From: MED-G105 sp050331095
GTDB taxonomy: Bacteria; Pseudomonadota; Alphaproteobacteria; Caulobacterales; Parvularculaceae
Assembly: GCA_050331095.1 (NCBI GenBank)
Contig: JBHJHE010000064.1
Location: 1 to 20,174 of the forward strand
Length of the DNA: 20,174 nt
Direction: 5' to 3'
In this document: positions 7,834 to 14,853 of the stretch, piece by piece
How the letters are laid out: the number at the start of each line of letters is the position of its first letter
Numbering within the stretch: the stretch's first letter is position 1
Translations under genes and position numbers: made by a program
Notes under the pieces: model-generated
Database searches by the model: none
The model's input: the letters and a program-made list of their open reading frames with translations, nothing else
What the model was told of the DNA's origin: nothing

Positions 7834-7870
7834 GGCGTCGGTCCGCCGCCCGACCGACGCCGGGCGGCGG
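7834..7870. terminator. Interlocked A-B-A'-B' inverted repeats between convergent genes
   Basis: Four segments abut with no spacers: A GCGTCGGT (7835-7842), B CCGCCGCCCG (7843-7852), A' ACCGACGC (7853-7860) and B' CGGGCGGCGG (7861-7870). A pairs perfectly with A' (9 pairs if 7834/7861 is used instead of the B' end), and B pairs perfectly with B'. The two hairpins exclude each other or would form a tight pseudoknot. The element lies 12 bases past the DUF4394 stop on the - strand and about 120 bases past the GH5 stop on +, so a bidirectional terminator is likely. Neither side has a U-tract. Confidence 0.6.
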
Positions 7871-7881
7871 GATCCTCCTGA

Positions 7882-8799
7882 TCAGGACGCGCGTTTGCGC
7901 CGGCGCGCGACGCCGAGCCCTGCAAGGCCGGCGAGGAAGATCGGCAACGCCGCCGGGAGCGGCACCTCGGCGACGTCAAGCACTGCGAGGCCCCGCAGGT
8001 CGCCGAGGCTCGCCGCGAAGTCGCCGAGCCTTTCCAGAGCGCCGGAGGTGAGGTCCACCGAGAACAGGCTCGTCGCGCCGCTTGTGAACAGGAGCGCGAA
8101 GGCGACGTTCGTCGACAGATTTTCGTTCGACAGAATGTCGAAGCCGGCGTCGTCGCCGAAGAAGATCTCCTCGCCGTCGAGCGTTAGGCGGCCGACGGTC
8201 GAAATGTCGCCGGCGTTGTTGTTGAGGACGCCAAGGCTCTCGGTCTCTTCGTCGAGCACGTATTGGATGGTCGTCGTCGCGCCGTCGAAACTGTTGGTGT
8301 AGGCGTTGCCGACGATCGAAGGGTCGACGTTCGCGTTGACGTCGCCGTCGGCGAAGAAGAGATCGGTCACGCGCGTCGTTCCGCCGGTCTCGGGATTGAA
8401 GACGACGTTCTCGTCCGCCGCCGTGACGAGCCGCATACGATCGATCGTCGGATTCCAGTCGATGTCGAGCGCCCCGCTGGGGATTACGCCGGCCGCTGCG
8501 CCATCGTCGATCCGCGTCGTCGCGCCGGTCGCCGGATCCAAGATGAAGTATTGGTTCGCGGCGGCGTCGAACGCGATCAGGTCCCCCGTCGCCGGGCGGA
8601 AGTCGACGGCGTCGATGCGCGCCGCGTCGCCGGTAATCGCGATCGTCGTCGCGGCCGACGGCGACGACGCGTCGAAGCGCACCAGCGTCTGGCCGTCGGC
8701 GGTCAGCGAAAAGCCGACGGTGGAGGCGACGGCCGGCGCGGCCATGGCAACGGCCGCGGCGAGCCCCGCGAGCGCAGGCTTGGCGGGTGAAAAAGTCAT
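7882..8799 (-). CDS. DUF4394 domain protein with VPLPA-CTERM sorting signal
   Basis: A 305-residue exported protein. An N-terminal signal peptide (about residues 1-25) is followed by a DUF4394 domain made of repeated beta-strand units such as VDFRPATGDLIAF and ALDIDWNPTIDRMRLV, probably a beta-propeller-like surface domain. The last 27 residues form a VPLPA-CTERM signal: VPLPA at 279-283, then a hydrophobic stretch and the basic end RRRKR. By family knowledge an exosortase recognises this tail and processes the protein at the envelope. No exosortase lies in the window. Function is unknown. Exosortase systems typically accompany exopolysaccharide loci, which fits the neighbouring genes. The start ATG at 8799 is preceded by GAGGG. 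It is convergent with the GH5 gene and divergent from galT. Confidence 0.87.
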   Translation of the reverse strand: MTFSPAKPALAGLAAAVAMAAPAVASTVGFSLTADGQTLVRFDASSPSAATTIAITGDAARIDAVDFRPATGDLIAFDAAANQYFILDPATGATTRIDDGAAAGVIPSGALDIDWNPTIDRMRLVTAADENVVFNPETGGTTRVTDLFFADGDVNANVDPSIVGNAYTNSFDGATTTIQYVLDEETESLGVLNNNAGDISTVGRLTLDGEEIFFGDDAGFDILSNENLSTNVAFALLFTSGATSLFSVDLTSGALERLGDFAASLGDLRGLAVLDVAEVPLPAALPIFLAGLAGLGVARRRKRAS

Positions 8800-8891
8800 A
8801 GTGAATGTCCCTCACTTGGTGGCGCGCACGGCCGGGCGCCGCACGCCTGGCCTTCCCAGCAACGACGCGCGACCCGACCTGGTTGCAAAAT

Positions 8892-8907
8892 CGTTAAAAT
8901 TTTCACG
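8892..8907. promoter_or_regulatory. Palindrome, candidate operator 1
   Basis: CGTTAAAATTTTCACG is a 16-base palindrome with one mismatched pair, AT-rich in a GC-rich setting, upstream of the DUF4394 gene. This is what a dimeric regulator site looks like; no regulator is encoded nearby. Confidence 0.4.
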
Positions 8908-8928
8908 CGAGGGCGTCGTCGTCGCGCG

Positions 8929-8938
8929 AACCGCGGTT
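8929..8938. promoter_or_regulatory. Palindrome, candidate operator 2
   Basis: AACCGCGGTT is a perfect 10-base palindrome centred 34 bases from candidate operator 1. Confidence 0.3.
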
Positions 8939-8960
8939 TCGGGACGACGCTTCGGGGCGA

Positions 8961-8970
8961 CGTCATGACG
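8961..8970. promoter_or_regulatory. Palindrome, candidate operator 3
   Basis: CGTCATGACG is a perfect 10-base palindrome centred 32 bases from candidate operator 2. Confidence 0.3.
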
Positions 8971-9178
8971 AGGGCGGTCGACGGCGATGCGGATTTTTTT
9001 TATCAGTACAAAAATGGAAATCACACGCCGCTCGAAGCAGGACGATGAGTATGGAGATCGTTCGGGTCGGCGTCGGTTCCGTCCCCCGGCGCTTGCTCGT
9101 CAGCTCTGGCCCCTCATTGCGAAGGACGGCGCCGGCCGCGATTGTCACCTCGCGGCGGCTATGATTAAAGGCGGGTTG

Positions 9179-10264
9179 ATGAGGGAGAGCACGCGGATCC
9201 TGTCGCGTCGTCGCCGGGACGACGCTGTTCACGCGCGCCGGCTGGAGAAGCCGGACGGCCGTTATGTCCTGCTCTACGGGTTCTCGCCCAACGACAGCGC
9301 CGTCTTGTCGGATGGGCTCGACGGCGGCCCGAAGCGCGCGGAGCTGCGGCGGCATCCCTTGCGGGACGAATGGTTCGTATACGCAGCCGGACGTCAGAAC
9401 CGCACGTTCATGCCGTCGGCCGCCGACGATCCCTTGGCGCCTATGACGCCCGACGGTCCGGCGACGGAGATCCCCGTCGCCGACTTTGAGCTGGCGGTGT
9501 TCGAAAACCGGTTTCCAAGCTTCAGCGACGGCGCGAGCGCATTCGACGCGCCGCCCCCCGGCGTCGAGACCGCGCCGGCGACGGGGCGCTGCGAGGTCGT
9601 CGTCTATACGCCGGCGCCGACTGGCAGTCTTGCGACGCTGACGCAGGATCGGCGCGAGTTATTGGTCCATGCCTGGATCGATCGCTATGCGGAGCTCTAC
9701 GCCGCCGGTGCGGCCTTCGTTCTGCCGTTCGAGAACCGCGGCGAAGAAGTGGGCGTGACGCTCCTCCACCCGCACGGACAGATCTACGCGTTTCCCATCG
9801 TGCCGACGGCGCAAGCCGCGGCCGCCCGCGCCTTCGCGAACGGATACGACCTCGCCGCCGCCATGCCGTTATGGCGCGAAGATTACTGGATCGCTGACGT
9901 CGACGGCGTCGTCGCCTTCGCGCCGCCCTTCGCGCGGTTCCCTTACGAGACTTGGATTGCGCCGTTCGCCCCGCGCGCGGGTCCGTGGGCGATGACGGAC
10001 GATGAAGTTTCCGGTTTCGCCGCGCTCCTCGGCGACGTGACGCGCCGGTACGACGCGTTTTTCGGCCGCGATTGTCCGTACATGTTAAGTCTGCATGCGG
10101 CGCCCCGTGGCGATAGTCCCAACTGGCATTTCACCGCGCAGTTCTACCCGCTCCTGCGCGCGCCGGACAAAATCAAGTTCCTCGCTTCCGTTGAACAATC
10201 GACGGGGCTCTTCACGGTCGACGTGACGCCGGAGGACGCGGCGATCGCGCTGCGCGCCGTATGA
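9179..10264 (+). CDS. galT: Galactose-1-phosphate uridylyltransferase, zinc-ligand variant
   Basis: A 361-residue GalT of the Leloir pathway, which converts galactose-1-phosphate and UDP-glucose to glucose-1-phosphate and UDP-galactose in the cytoplasm. The active-site motif H197-P-H199-G-Q201 is intact; H199 is the expected uridylylated histidine. VFENRFPSF and the C-terminal NWHFTAQFYPLLR are also typical. The usual zinc-binding CPxCP element appears as D84-P-L-A87-P, so both cysteines are gone. The histidine of the usual SPDH segment also seems lost (TPAPTG). I start at the ATG at 9179 because AAAGG lies 7 bases upstream of it. An ATG at 9161 and a longer open frame to 8987 lack such a site. 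The TGA stop overlaps the galK ATG by 4 bases. Confidence 0.9.
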   Translation: MRESTRILSRRRRDDAVHARRLEKPDGRYVLLYGFSPNDSAVLSDGLDGGPKRAELRRHPLRDEWFVYAAGRQNRTFMPSAADDPLAPMTPDGPATEIPVADFELAVFENRFPSFSDGASAFDAPPPGVETAPATGRCEVVVYTPAPTGSLATLTQDRRELLVHAWIDRYAELYAAGAAFVLPFENRGEEVGVTLLHPHGQIYAFPIVPTAQAAAARAFANGYDLAAAMPLWREDYWIADVDGVVAFAPPFARFPYETWIAPFAPRAGPWAMTDDEVSGFAALLGDVTRRYDAFFGRDCPYMLSLHAAPRGDSPNWHFTAQFYPLLRAPDKIKFLASVEQSTGLFTVDVTPEDAAIALRAV

Positions 10265-11328
10265 CGCTCCGCGCCGCGTTCGAGCGGCGCTTCGGCGAGG
10301 CGCCGCGCGGCGAGGGGCGCGCGAGCGGCCGGGTCAACCTCATCGGCGAACACATCGATTATCAGGGCGGCATGGTGTTGCCGATGCCGATCGACCGCAC
10401 GGTGACGGTTCTTGCGACCCCGGCGCCTGGCGAGGCCGACGTCATCCATTCGACGACCTATGACGAAACGGTCGAGCGCACGGTGGGCGAGCGCTCGTCC
10501 GGTCATTGGTCGGACTATGCGTTCGGCGGGCTCGCCAAGGCGCGCGACCTCGGCGTTCTAGAGGGCGGCGTGCGCGTCGCGATCGAAAGCGACGTGCCCT
10601 ACGGGGCCGGGCTTTCGTCGTCCGCCGCGATCATCGTCGCCACGCTGCGCGCCGCGTTCGCGACCGTCGGCCGGCCGTTCGACGACGTAGCGATCGCGCG
10701 GTGGGCGCAGGCGGTGGAGAACGATTTCATCGGCATGCCCTGCGGGATCATGGACCAGATGGCGGTGTCCGTCGCTGCGCCGGGGCAGGCCCTGGGGCTC
10801 GATACCAAATCGCTCGGCTATGACGTGATTGATTTGCCCACGGACGCGCATTTCGCAGTCCTTCACTCAGGCGTGACGCGCCGGCTCGAAGACGGACGTT
10901 ACGCTGCGCGCCGGGGAGAGGCCGACGCCGCGCGTGAGTCCCTCGGCGTCGAAGACGTCTGTCTGATGACCGTTGAGGAGTTTGACCGATCGGCGCGCCT
11001 GCCGGAGCCGCTCGACCGGCGCGCGCGCCACGCTTACACGGAGCACCGGCGCGTTTTGAAGGCGCGCGACGCGCTCCTCGCTGGCGATATGAAGATATTC
11101 AGTAAAATGATGAATGAGAGCCACGCGTCGATGCGCGACGATTTCGAAATGTCGACGCCGGAGGTCGACGCCGTCGTCGCCGGCTCGTTGGCGAACGGCG
11201 CGATGGGCGCCCGCTTGACGGGCGGAGGCTTCGGCGGCTGCGTCGTGTCGTGCGTGCCGACGGAGGCGCTGGACGCCTGGCGCGCGGCGATGGCGGCGCA
11301 ATTCCCGCAGACGACGTACGTCGCATAG
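10261..11328 (+). CDS. galK: Galactokinase
   Basis: A 355-residue GHMP-superfamily kinase that phosphorylates galactose at C1 with ATP, the first committed Leloir step. The galactokinase signature GRVNLIGEHIDY is near residues 23-34, the ATP-binding loop GAGLSSSAAI near 115-124, the catalytic Asp in GIMD165QM, and GHMP motif 3 LTGGGFGGC at 319-327. Length is close to normal, slightly shorter than the roughly 380 residues of the E. coli enzyme. The ATG overlaps the galT stop (ATGA), so the two are translationally coupled. A convincing intrinsic terminator begins 35 bases after its TAG. Confidence 0.94.
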   Translation: MTLRAAFERRFGEAPRGEGRASGRVNLIGEHIDYQGGMVLPMPIDRTVTVLATPAPGEADVIHSTTYDETVERTVGERSSGHWSDYAFGGLAKARDLGVLEGGVRVAIESDVPYGAGLSSSAAIIVATLRAAFATVGRPFDDVAIARWAQAVENDFIGMPCGIMDQMAVSVAAPGQALGLDTKSLGYDVIDLPTDAHFAVLHSGVTRRLEDGRYAARRGEADAARESLGVEDVCLMTVEEFDRSARLPEPLDRRARHAYTEHRRVLKARDALLAGDMKIFSKMMNESHASMRDDFEMSTPEVDAVVAGSLANGAMGARLTGGGFGGCVVSCVPTEALDAWRAAMAAQFPQTTYVA

Positions 11329-11362
11329 GGACCGATGTTGGCGGCCTCATCATTCAGTAAAA

Positions 11363-11389
11363 AGACGATCGGCGCGGGGCGCATCGTTT
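11363..11389 (+). terminator. Intrinsic terminator of the galTK operon
   Basis: The stem AGACGAT (11363-11369) pairs with ATCGTTT (11383-11389, one G-U). An inner stem GCGC/GCGC with loop GGG sits above a small CG bulge. It is followed by ATT within a T-rich end (TTTATT) and lies 35 bases past the galK stop, separating galTK from the receptor gene. Confidence 0.7.
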
Positions 11390-11392
11390 ATT

Positions 11393-11764
11393 CGGCGCTG
11401 CAGCATTAGGGCGTCGATCCAAATGGGACGGACGTCGGCGTCGTTTGGTCGCTGTCCCGCGCGGAGTCTCTGGACATTCCCACCCGAATGTTGGTGTATC
11501 TTATATAAAAGTTGCGTGACGAGAGGCTGGGAGGTCTTGCGCGCTATCCGAACCGACGGGCCGGTGGGAGGCCGCCCGCGGCGATCGTTAAACTGTGCGC
11601 GGCGCAATCCCATCCCTCGTCCGACGAATCCGAGCGGTCGACGAAACGACCGCAGGGCTGAATCGGCGCGAAGGGAGCGGCGCCCATTCTGGTTCGGAGG
11701 AACGGCTCCCGTTTGACCGCGGCAGGGAGGCTGCGGCGCGTACCAAATGGGAGGAACGCTGGAA
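11393..11764 (+). promoter_or_regulatory. Upstream region of the TonB-dependent receptor
   Basis: About 370 bases without a credible gene. An AT-rich island at 11487-11512, containing the palindrome TTATATAA (11501-11508), is the best promoter or operator candidate, though no canonical spacing fits. A perfect 7-bp hairpin GCGGTCG/CGACCGC with a 6-base loop lies at 11634-11653. The 10-base word CCAAATGGGA occurs at 11419-11428 and again at 11743-11752, just before the start codon. The implied leader RNA would be some 230 bases. Confidence 0.4.
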
Positions 11765-14644
11765 ATGACCTCAGTGAGGGGAACGCTGCTCGGCGCGGCG
11801 TCGATCGCCGTGTGCGGCGCAGCAAGCGCCGTCGCGCAGGACGACGTGCAGGATGAAATCGTCGTCACGGGCATTCGCGGCAGCCTGCAACAGTCTCTGG
11901 ACGTGAAGCGGAACGCGGAGCAAATCGTCGACGCGGTGTCGGCGGAGGACGTCGGCAAGTTTCCGGACACGAACGTCGCCGAAGCGCTGCAGCGCATCAC
12001 CGGCGTCGCCATCGACCGGGCCGGCGGCGAAGGCCAGTTCATCACCGTTCGCGGCCTCGGCCCGGAATTCAACTACGTGTTGCTGAACGGCCGCACCATC
12101 GCGACGGACAATGACGGCCGCGAGTTCTCGTTCGACGTGTTGTCGTCGGACATCATTCAGCGCGCTGAGGTGTTCAAGACGTCGACGCCGAACCTCCAGT
12201 CCGGCGGCATCGGCTCGGTCGTCAACGTCGTCACGGCGCGGCCGTTCGACAGGCCCGGCGTCAGCTTCACCGCGTCGGCGGCGGGTCTCTACGACACGCT
12301 GCGCGAGGAGTTCAGTCCTCAATTCAGCGGCGTCGGCTCGTGGACGAACGATTCGACGACGCTTGGCGCGACCATCGGCGTCGCCTACTCGAACCGCCGC
12401 GCGCAGGTCGACCGCGCCTTCACCAACGGTTTCGCGCTCCGCGACGGCGCGGTGAACCCGGGCGACATCATCGTCGACGCGCCGGAAAGCTCGGTCGGCC
12501 TCGACGCATCGGCCGTCGTGCCGGCGCCGACCTCACGCGTGCAGCAACAGGTCGTCTTCAGCCGCGACGAGCAGGATCGCGAGCGGATCACGATCAACGG
12601 CGCCGCGCAGGCGCGCCCCGTCGAGAACCTCACGATCACGCTCGACGGTCTGTGGTCCCGATTCGACATCGATTCGTCGGCGACGGAGTTCTCCGGGTTC
12701 TTCAGCCCGCCCTTCATCGATCCGGTCCTCGACGAAAACGGCACGGCGGTATCGTTCAGCCGACCGAGCGTCGACTTTGCGAACCGCAACCCGGACATCG
12801 CGGGCCTCGTCGGCCTCTCGCAAAACGACAACGTGCTGACGTCGAACTCGCGCCTCGCCGAGACGTATCAGTTCGGTCTCAATCTTGATTATCAGGCGAC
12901 GGAAACCCTGAACCTGCACTTCGACGCCTCGGTGTCGCGGGCGACGCGCGACGAGACCAATCCCTTCGTCGTTCTCGGCGCGCTTGCGCCGACGTCGCCG
13001 CTCATCCAGCTGCCGGGCGACGAAGGCATTTCAACGATCACCAACCTGTCGGGCCTCACCGACGTGTCGATCCAGCGCCTGCACTTCGTCAATGTGCGTC
13101 GCGAGGACCTTGAGGACGACGTGTTCGAATTGCGCGCCGGAGGCGACTGGGAAGTCGACGCCGGGCCGCTGCGAACCGTGTCGTTCGGCGGTCTTTACAC
13201 GGATCGTCGCAAGACGTTCAATCTGTTCGACAACTTCGCCGACCCCACGTCGAGCATCCTGGCGGGGCAGATCTTCTGCGCCTTTTGCGGCTATACCGTG
13301 CCGTTCGACACGTCGATCCTGAGCGAGTTCTCGTTCGACGGCTTTCTCGACGGCGTGCCGGGCGCGGAAACGGTGCCCGAGACGATCCTGACCGCTTCGT
13401 TCGAGGATGCGTTCGCCGAACTCAACGATCCGGCGAACCTTTCGAACCCCGACCGCACGGGCGGCAACACAGAGGCGCTGCTGGCGTTCGCGCAGAACCC
13501 CGATCTCGATCCGGTGTTCGGCATTTTCACGCCGACCTTCAATCCCGCCGGCAGCTTCGATGTCGAGGAAGACGTTGCGGCCGCCTATTTCAACACGCAG
13601 TGGGAGGGCGACTGGGGCGGGCTGCCTTGGAGCGCCAATGTCGGCTTCCGCGTCGCTATCACTGAAACGCTGTCGACCGGCATCCAGCAACCGGTGCTCG
13701 AGTTCCGCGAGACGCCGGGCGACACGGTGCTCGTGACGATCCTGGGGCCGCAACAGGCGGTCTCGGTCGAGAACCGATACGTCAACATCCTGCCGTCGGA
13801 GAACTACCGCATCGAGCCGACCGAGGACATCGTTCTTCGCCTCGCCTATTCGGAGACGCTGACGCGGCCGACGTTGACGGAGCTCGGCACGAACCAGGAG
13901 TTCGGCGGCCGTTCCGACGCGCCGACAAGCACGGGCGGCAACCCGTTCCTCGAGGCGTTCGAGTCCGAGAACTACGACGTCTCGTTCGAGTGGTACATCG
14001 ACGACGTCAGCTACTTTTCGGTCGCCGGCTTCCACAAGGAGTTCGAGAACTTCCTGGAGTCGCAGACGCTGCCGATCGTCAATCCAATCGTGTTCCCGGC
14101 CGGGAACGACGGACGGCTCATGGACGAAGTCGTCGACGTCACGTTCCAGGACACGCGCAGCCGCAACGGCGAGACGGGTTCGATCACCGGCGTCGAGGTC
14201 GCGTTCCAGCGTTCGTTCACGGAGCTTCCGGCGCCGTTCGACGGGCTCGGCACGGTGATCAACTACACCTATGTGACGAGCAGCATCGACCGCGAAGAGG
14301 GAACGGCGGTCGCCGACTGCGACTTCACCGGCCTGTCGCCGCATTCGTTCAACGTGACGGGCTTCTATGAGAAGGGGCCGCTCTCGGGCCGCTTGTCGTA
14401 CAACTACCGCGACGAGTTCCTGTTCCAGTGCTTCTCGTTCTTCAGCGAGCCGCAGGAGCGGGAGGCGTTCGGCCAGCTCGACTTCTCGGCCTCCTTCGAC
14501 GTTTCGGACAACTTCCAGATCTTCGCGGAAGGCATCAATATTCTAAGTGCGGAGCGTCGGGACTTCTCTCGCTTCCGAAACCGGTTCCTCGAGCTTGAAG
14601 ACACGGGCTCGCGGTTCCTGCTCGGCGTTCGCGCCAACTTCTAA
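11765..14644 (+). CDS. TonB-dependent receptor, TonB-Xanth-Caul type
   Basis: A 959-residue outer-membrane receptor that imports a substrate using TonB/ExbBD energy. It has a signal peptide (about 1-24, ending AVA before QDD), a TonB-box-like EIVVTG (31-36), then a plug domain with DVGKFPDTNVAEALQRITGV and FITVRGLGPEFNYVLLNGR. A long beta-barrel follows, ending with the terminal Phe of outer-membrane proteins (RANF). These plug motifs are characteristic of the TonB-Xanth-Caul subfamily, often linked to carbohydrate uptake. A C-x-x-C pair (CAFC, near residue 505) may form a loop disulfide. I start at 11765, where GGGAGG lies about 10 bases upstream; the ATG at 11747 lacks a ribosome site. Its position between galTK and two galactosidase genes suggests galactose-containing oligosaccharides as ligand. 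Confidence 0.92.
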   Translation: MTSVRGTLLGAASIAVCGAASAVAQDDVQDEIVVTGIRGSLQQSLDVKRNAEQIVDAVSAEDVGKFPDTNVAEALQRITGVAIDRAGGEGQFITVRGLGPEFNYVLLNGRTIATDNDGREFSFDVLSSDIIQRAEVFKTSTPNLQSGGIGSVVNVVTARPFDRPGVSFTASAAGLYDTLREEFSPQFSGVGSWTNDSTTLGATIGVAYSNRRAQVDRAFTNGFALRDGAVNPGDIIVDAPESSVGLDASAVVPAPTSRVQQQVVFSRDEQDRERITINGAAQARPVENLTITLDGLWSRFDIDSSATEFSGFFSPPFIDPVLDENGTAVSFSRPSVDFANRNPDIAGLVGLSQNDNVLTSNSRLAETYQFGLNLDYQATETLNLHFDASVSRATRDETNPFVVLGALAPTSPLIQLPGDEGISTITNLSGLTDVSIQRLHFVNVRREDLEDDVFELRAGGDWEVDAGPLRTVSFGGLYTDRRKTFNLFDNFADPTSSILAGQIFCAFCGYTVPFDTSILSEFSFDGFLDGVPGAETVPETILTASFEDAFAELNDPANLSNPDRTGGNTEALLAFAQNPDLDPVFGIFTPTFNPAGSFDVEEDVAAAYFNTQWEGDWGGLPWSANVGFRVAITETLSTGIQQPVLEFRETPGDTVLVTILGPQQAVSVENRYVNILPSENYRIEPTEDIVLRLAYSETLTRPTLTELGTNQEFGGRSDAPTSTGGNPFLEAFESENYDVSFEWYIDDVSYFSVAGFHKEFENFLESQTLPIVNPIVFPAGNDGRLMDEVVDVTFQDTRSRNGETGSITGVEVAFQRSFTELPAPFDGLGTVINYTYVTSSIDREEGTAVADCDFTGLSPHSFNVTGFYEKGPLSGRLSYNYRDEFLFQCFSFFSEPQEREAFGQLDFSASFDVSDNFQIFAEGINILSAERRDFSRFRNRFLELEDTGSRFLLGVRANF

Positions 14645-14660
14645 GGGCGAGGGGGCGGGG

Positions 14661-14688
14661 CGGCCCGGCGCGTCCCCGCGTCGGGCCG
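14661..14688 (+). terminator. Hairpin downstream of the TonB receptor, first
   Basis: A 12-bp stem with one G-U pair, CGGCCCGGCGCG (14661-14672) with CGCGTCGGGCCG (14677-14688), and loop TCCC, begins 17 bases after the receptor stop and is followed by TTC. It is strong and GC-rich with a poor U-tract. Confidence 0.6.
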
Positions 14689-14741
14689 TTCGCCCGCGCC
14701 GGTCGGCGGCGCAAGTCCTCCCTCGCGTGCGCCGTCGCATG

Positions 14742-14771
14742 GGGCGGTCCGGGCGTTCGTCCGGACCGTCC
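14742..14771 (+). terminator. Hairpin downstream of the TonB receptor, second
   Basis: GGGCGGTCCGG (14742-14752) pairs over 11 bp (one G-U) with CCGGACCGTCC (14761-14771) around an 8-base loop. It lies 54 bases beyond the first hairpin and 82 bases before the GH27 start. It may act as a second terminator, or as an attenuating or RNA-stabilising structure between the two genes. Confidence 0.5.
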
Positions 14772-14853
14772 GCTTCCCCCCGAACGTCAGCCCGCCTTAC
14801 AGCCGCGGGCGTTCGCCACTATAGTTTCGAACGCGTCGTTGGAGCGTCGTTGA

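Larger units (their letters stand above)
8800..9178. promoter_or_regulatory. Divergent intergenic region, DUF4394 / galT
   Basis: About 380 bases with both promoters expected. It contains the unusually AT-rich patches 8885-8904 and 8993-9018 (including eight T in a row at 8994-9001) and three palindromes listed separately. An open frame in phase with galT runs through its right half but is not supported as coding. No clear -35/-10 pair could be assigned. Confidence 0.4.

Noticed and set aside
8892..8907. CtrA-type site (TTAA-N7-TTAA)
   Set aside because: Only one TTAA half is present; the second half at the needed spacing is absent.
8987..9178. N-terminal extension of GalT by about 64 residues
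   Set aside because: The extension has no similarity to GalT, includes an AT-rich regulatory-looking stretch, and the ATG at 9179 has the better ribosome site.
11423..11716. A possible 97-residue small gene before the TonB receptor
   Set aside because: No ribosome site, no family resemblance, and an Arg/Pro-rich composition typical of non-coding high-GC frames.
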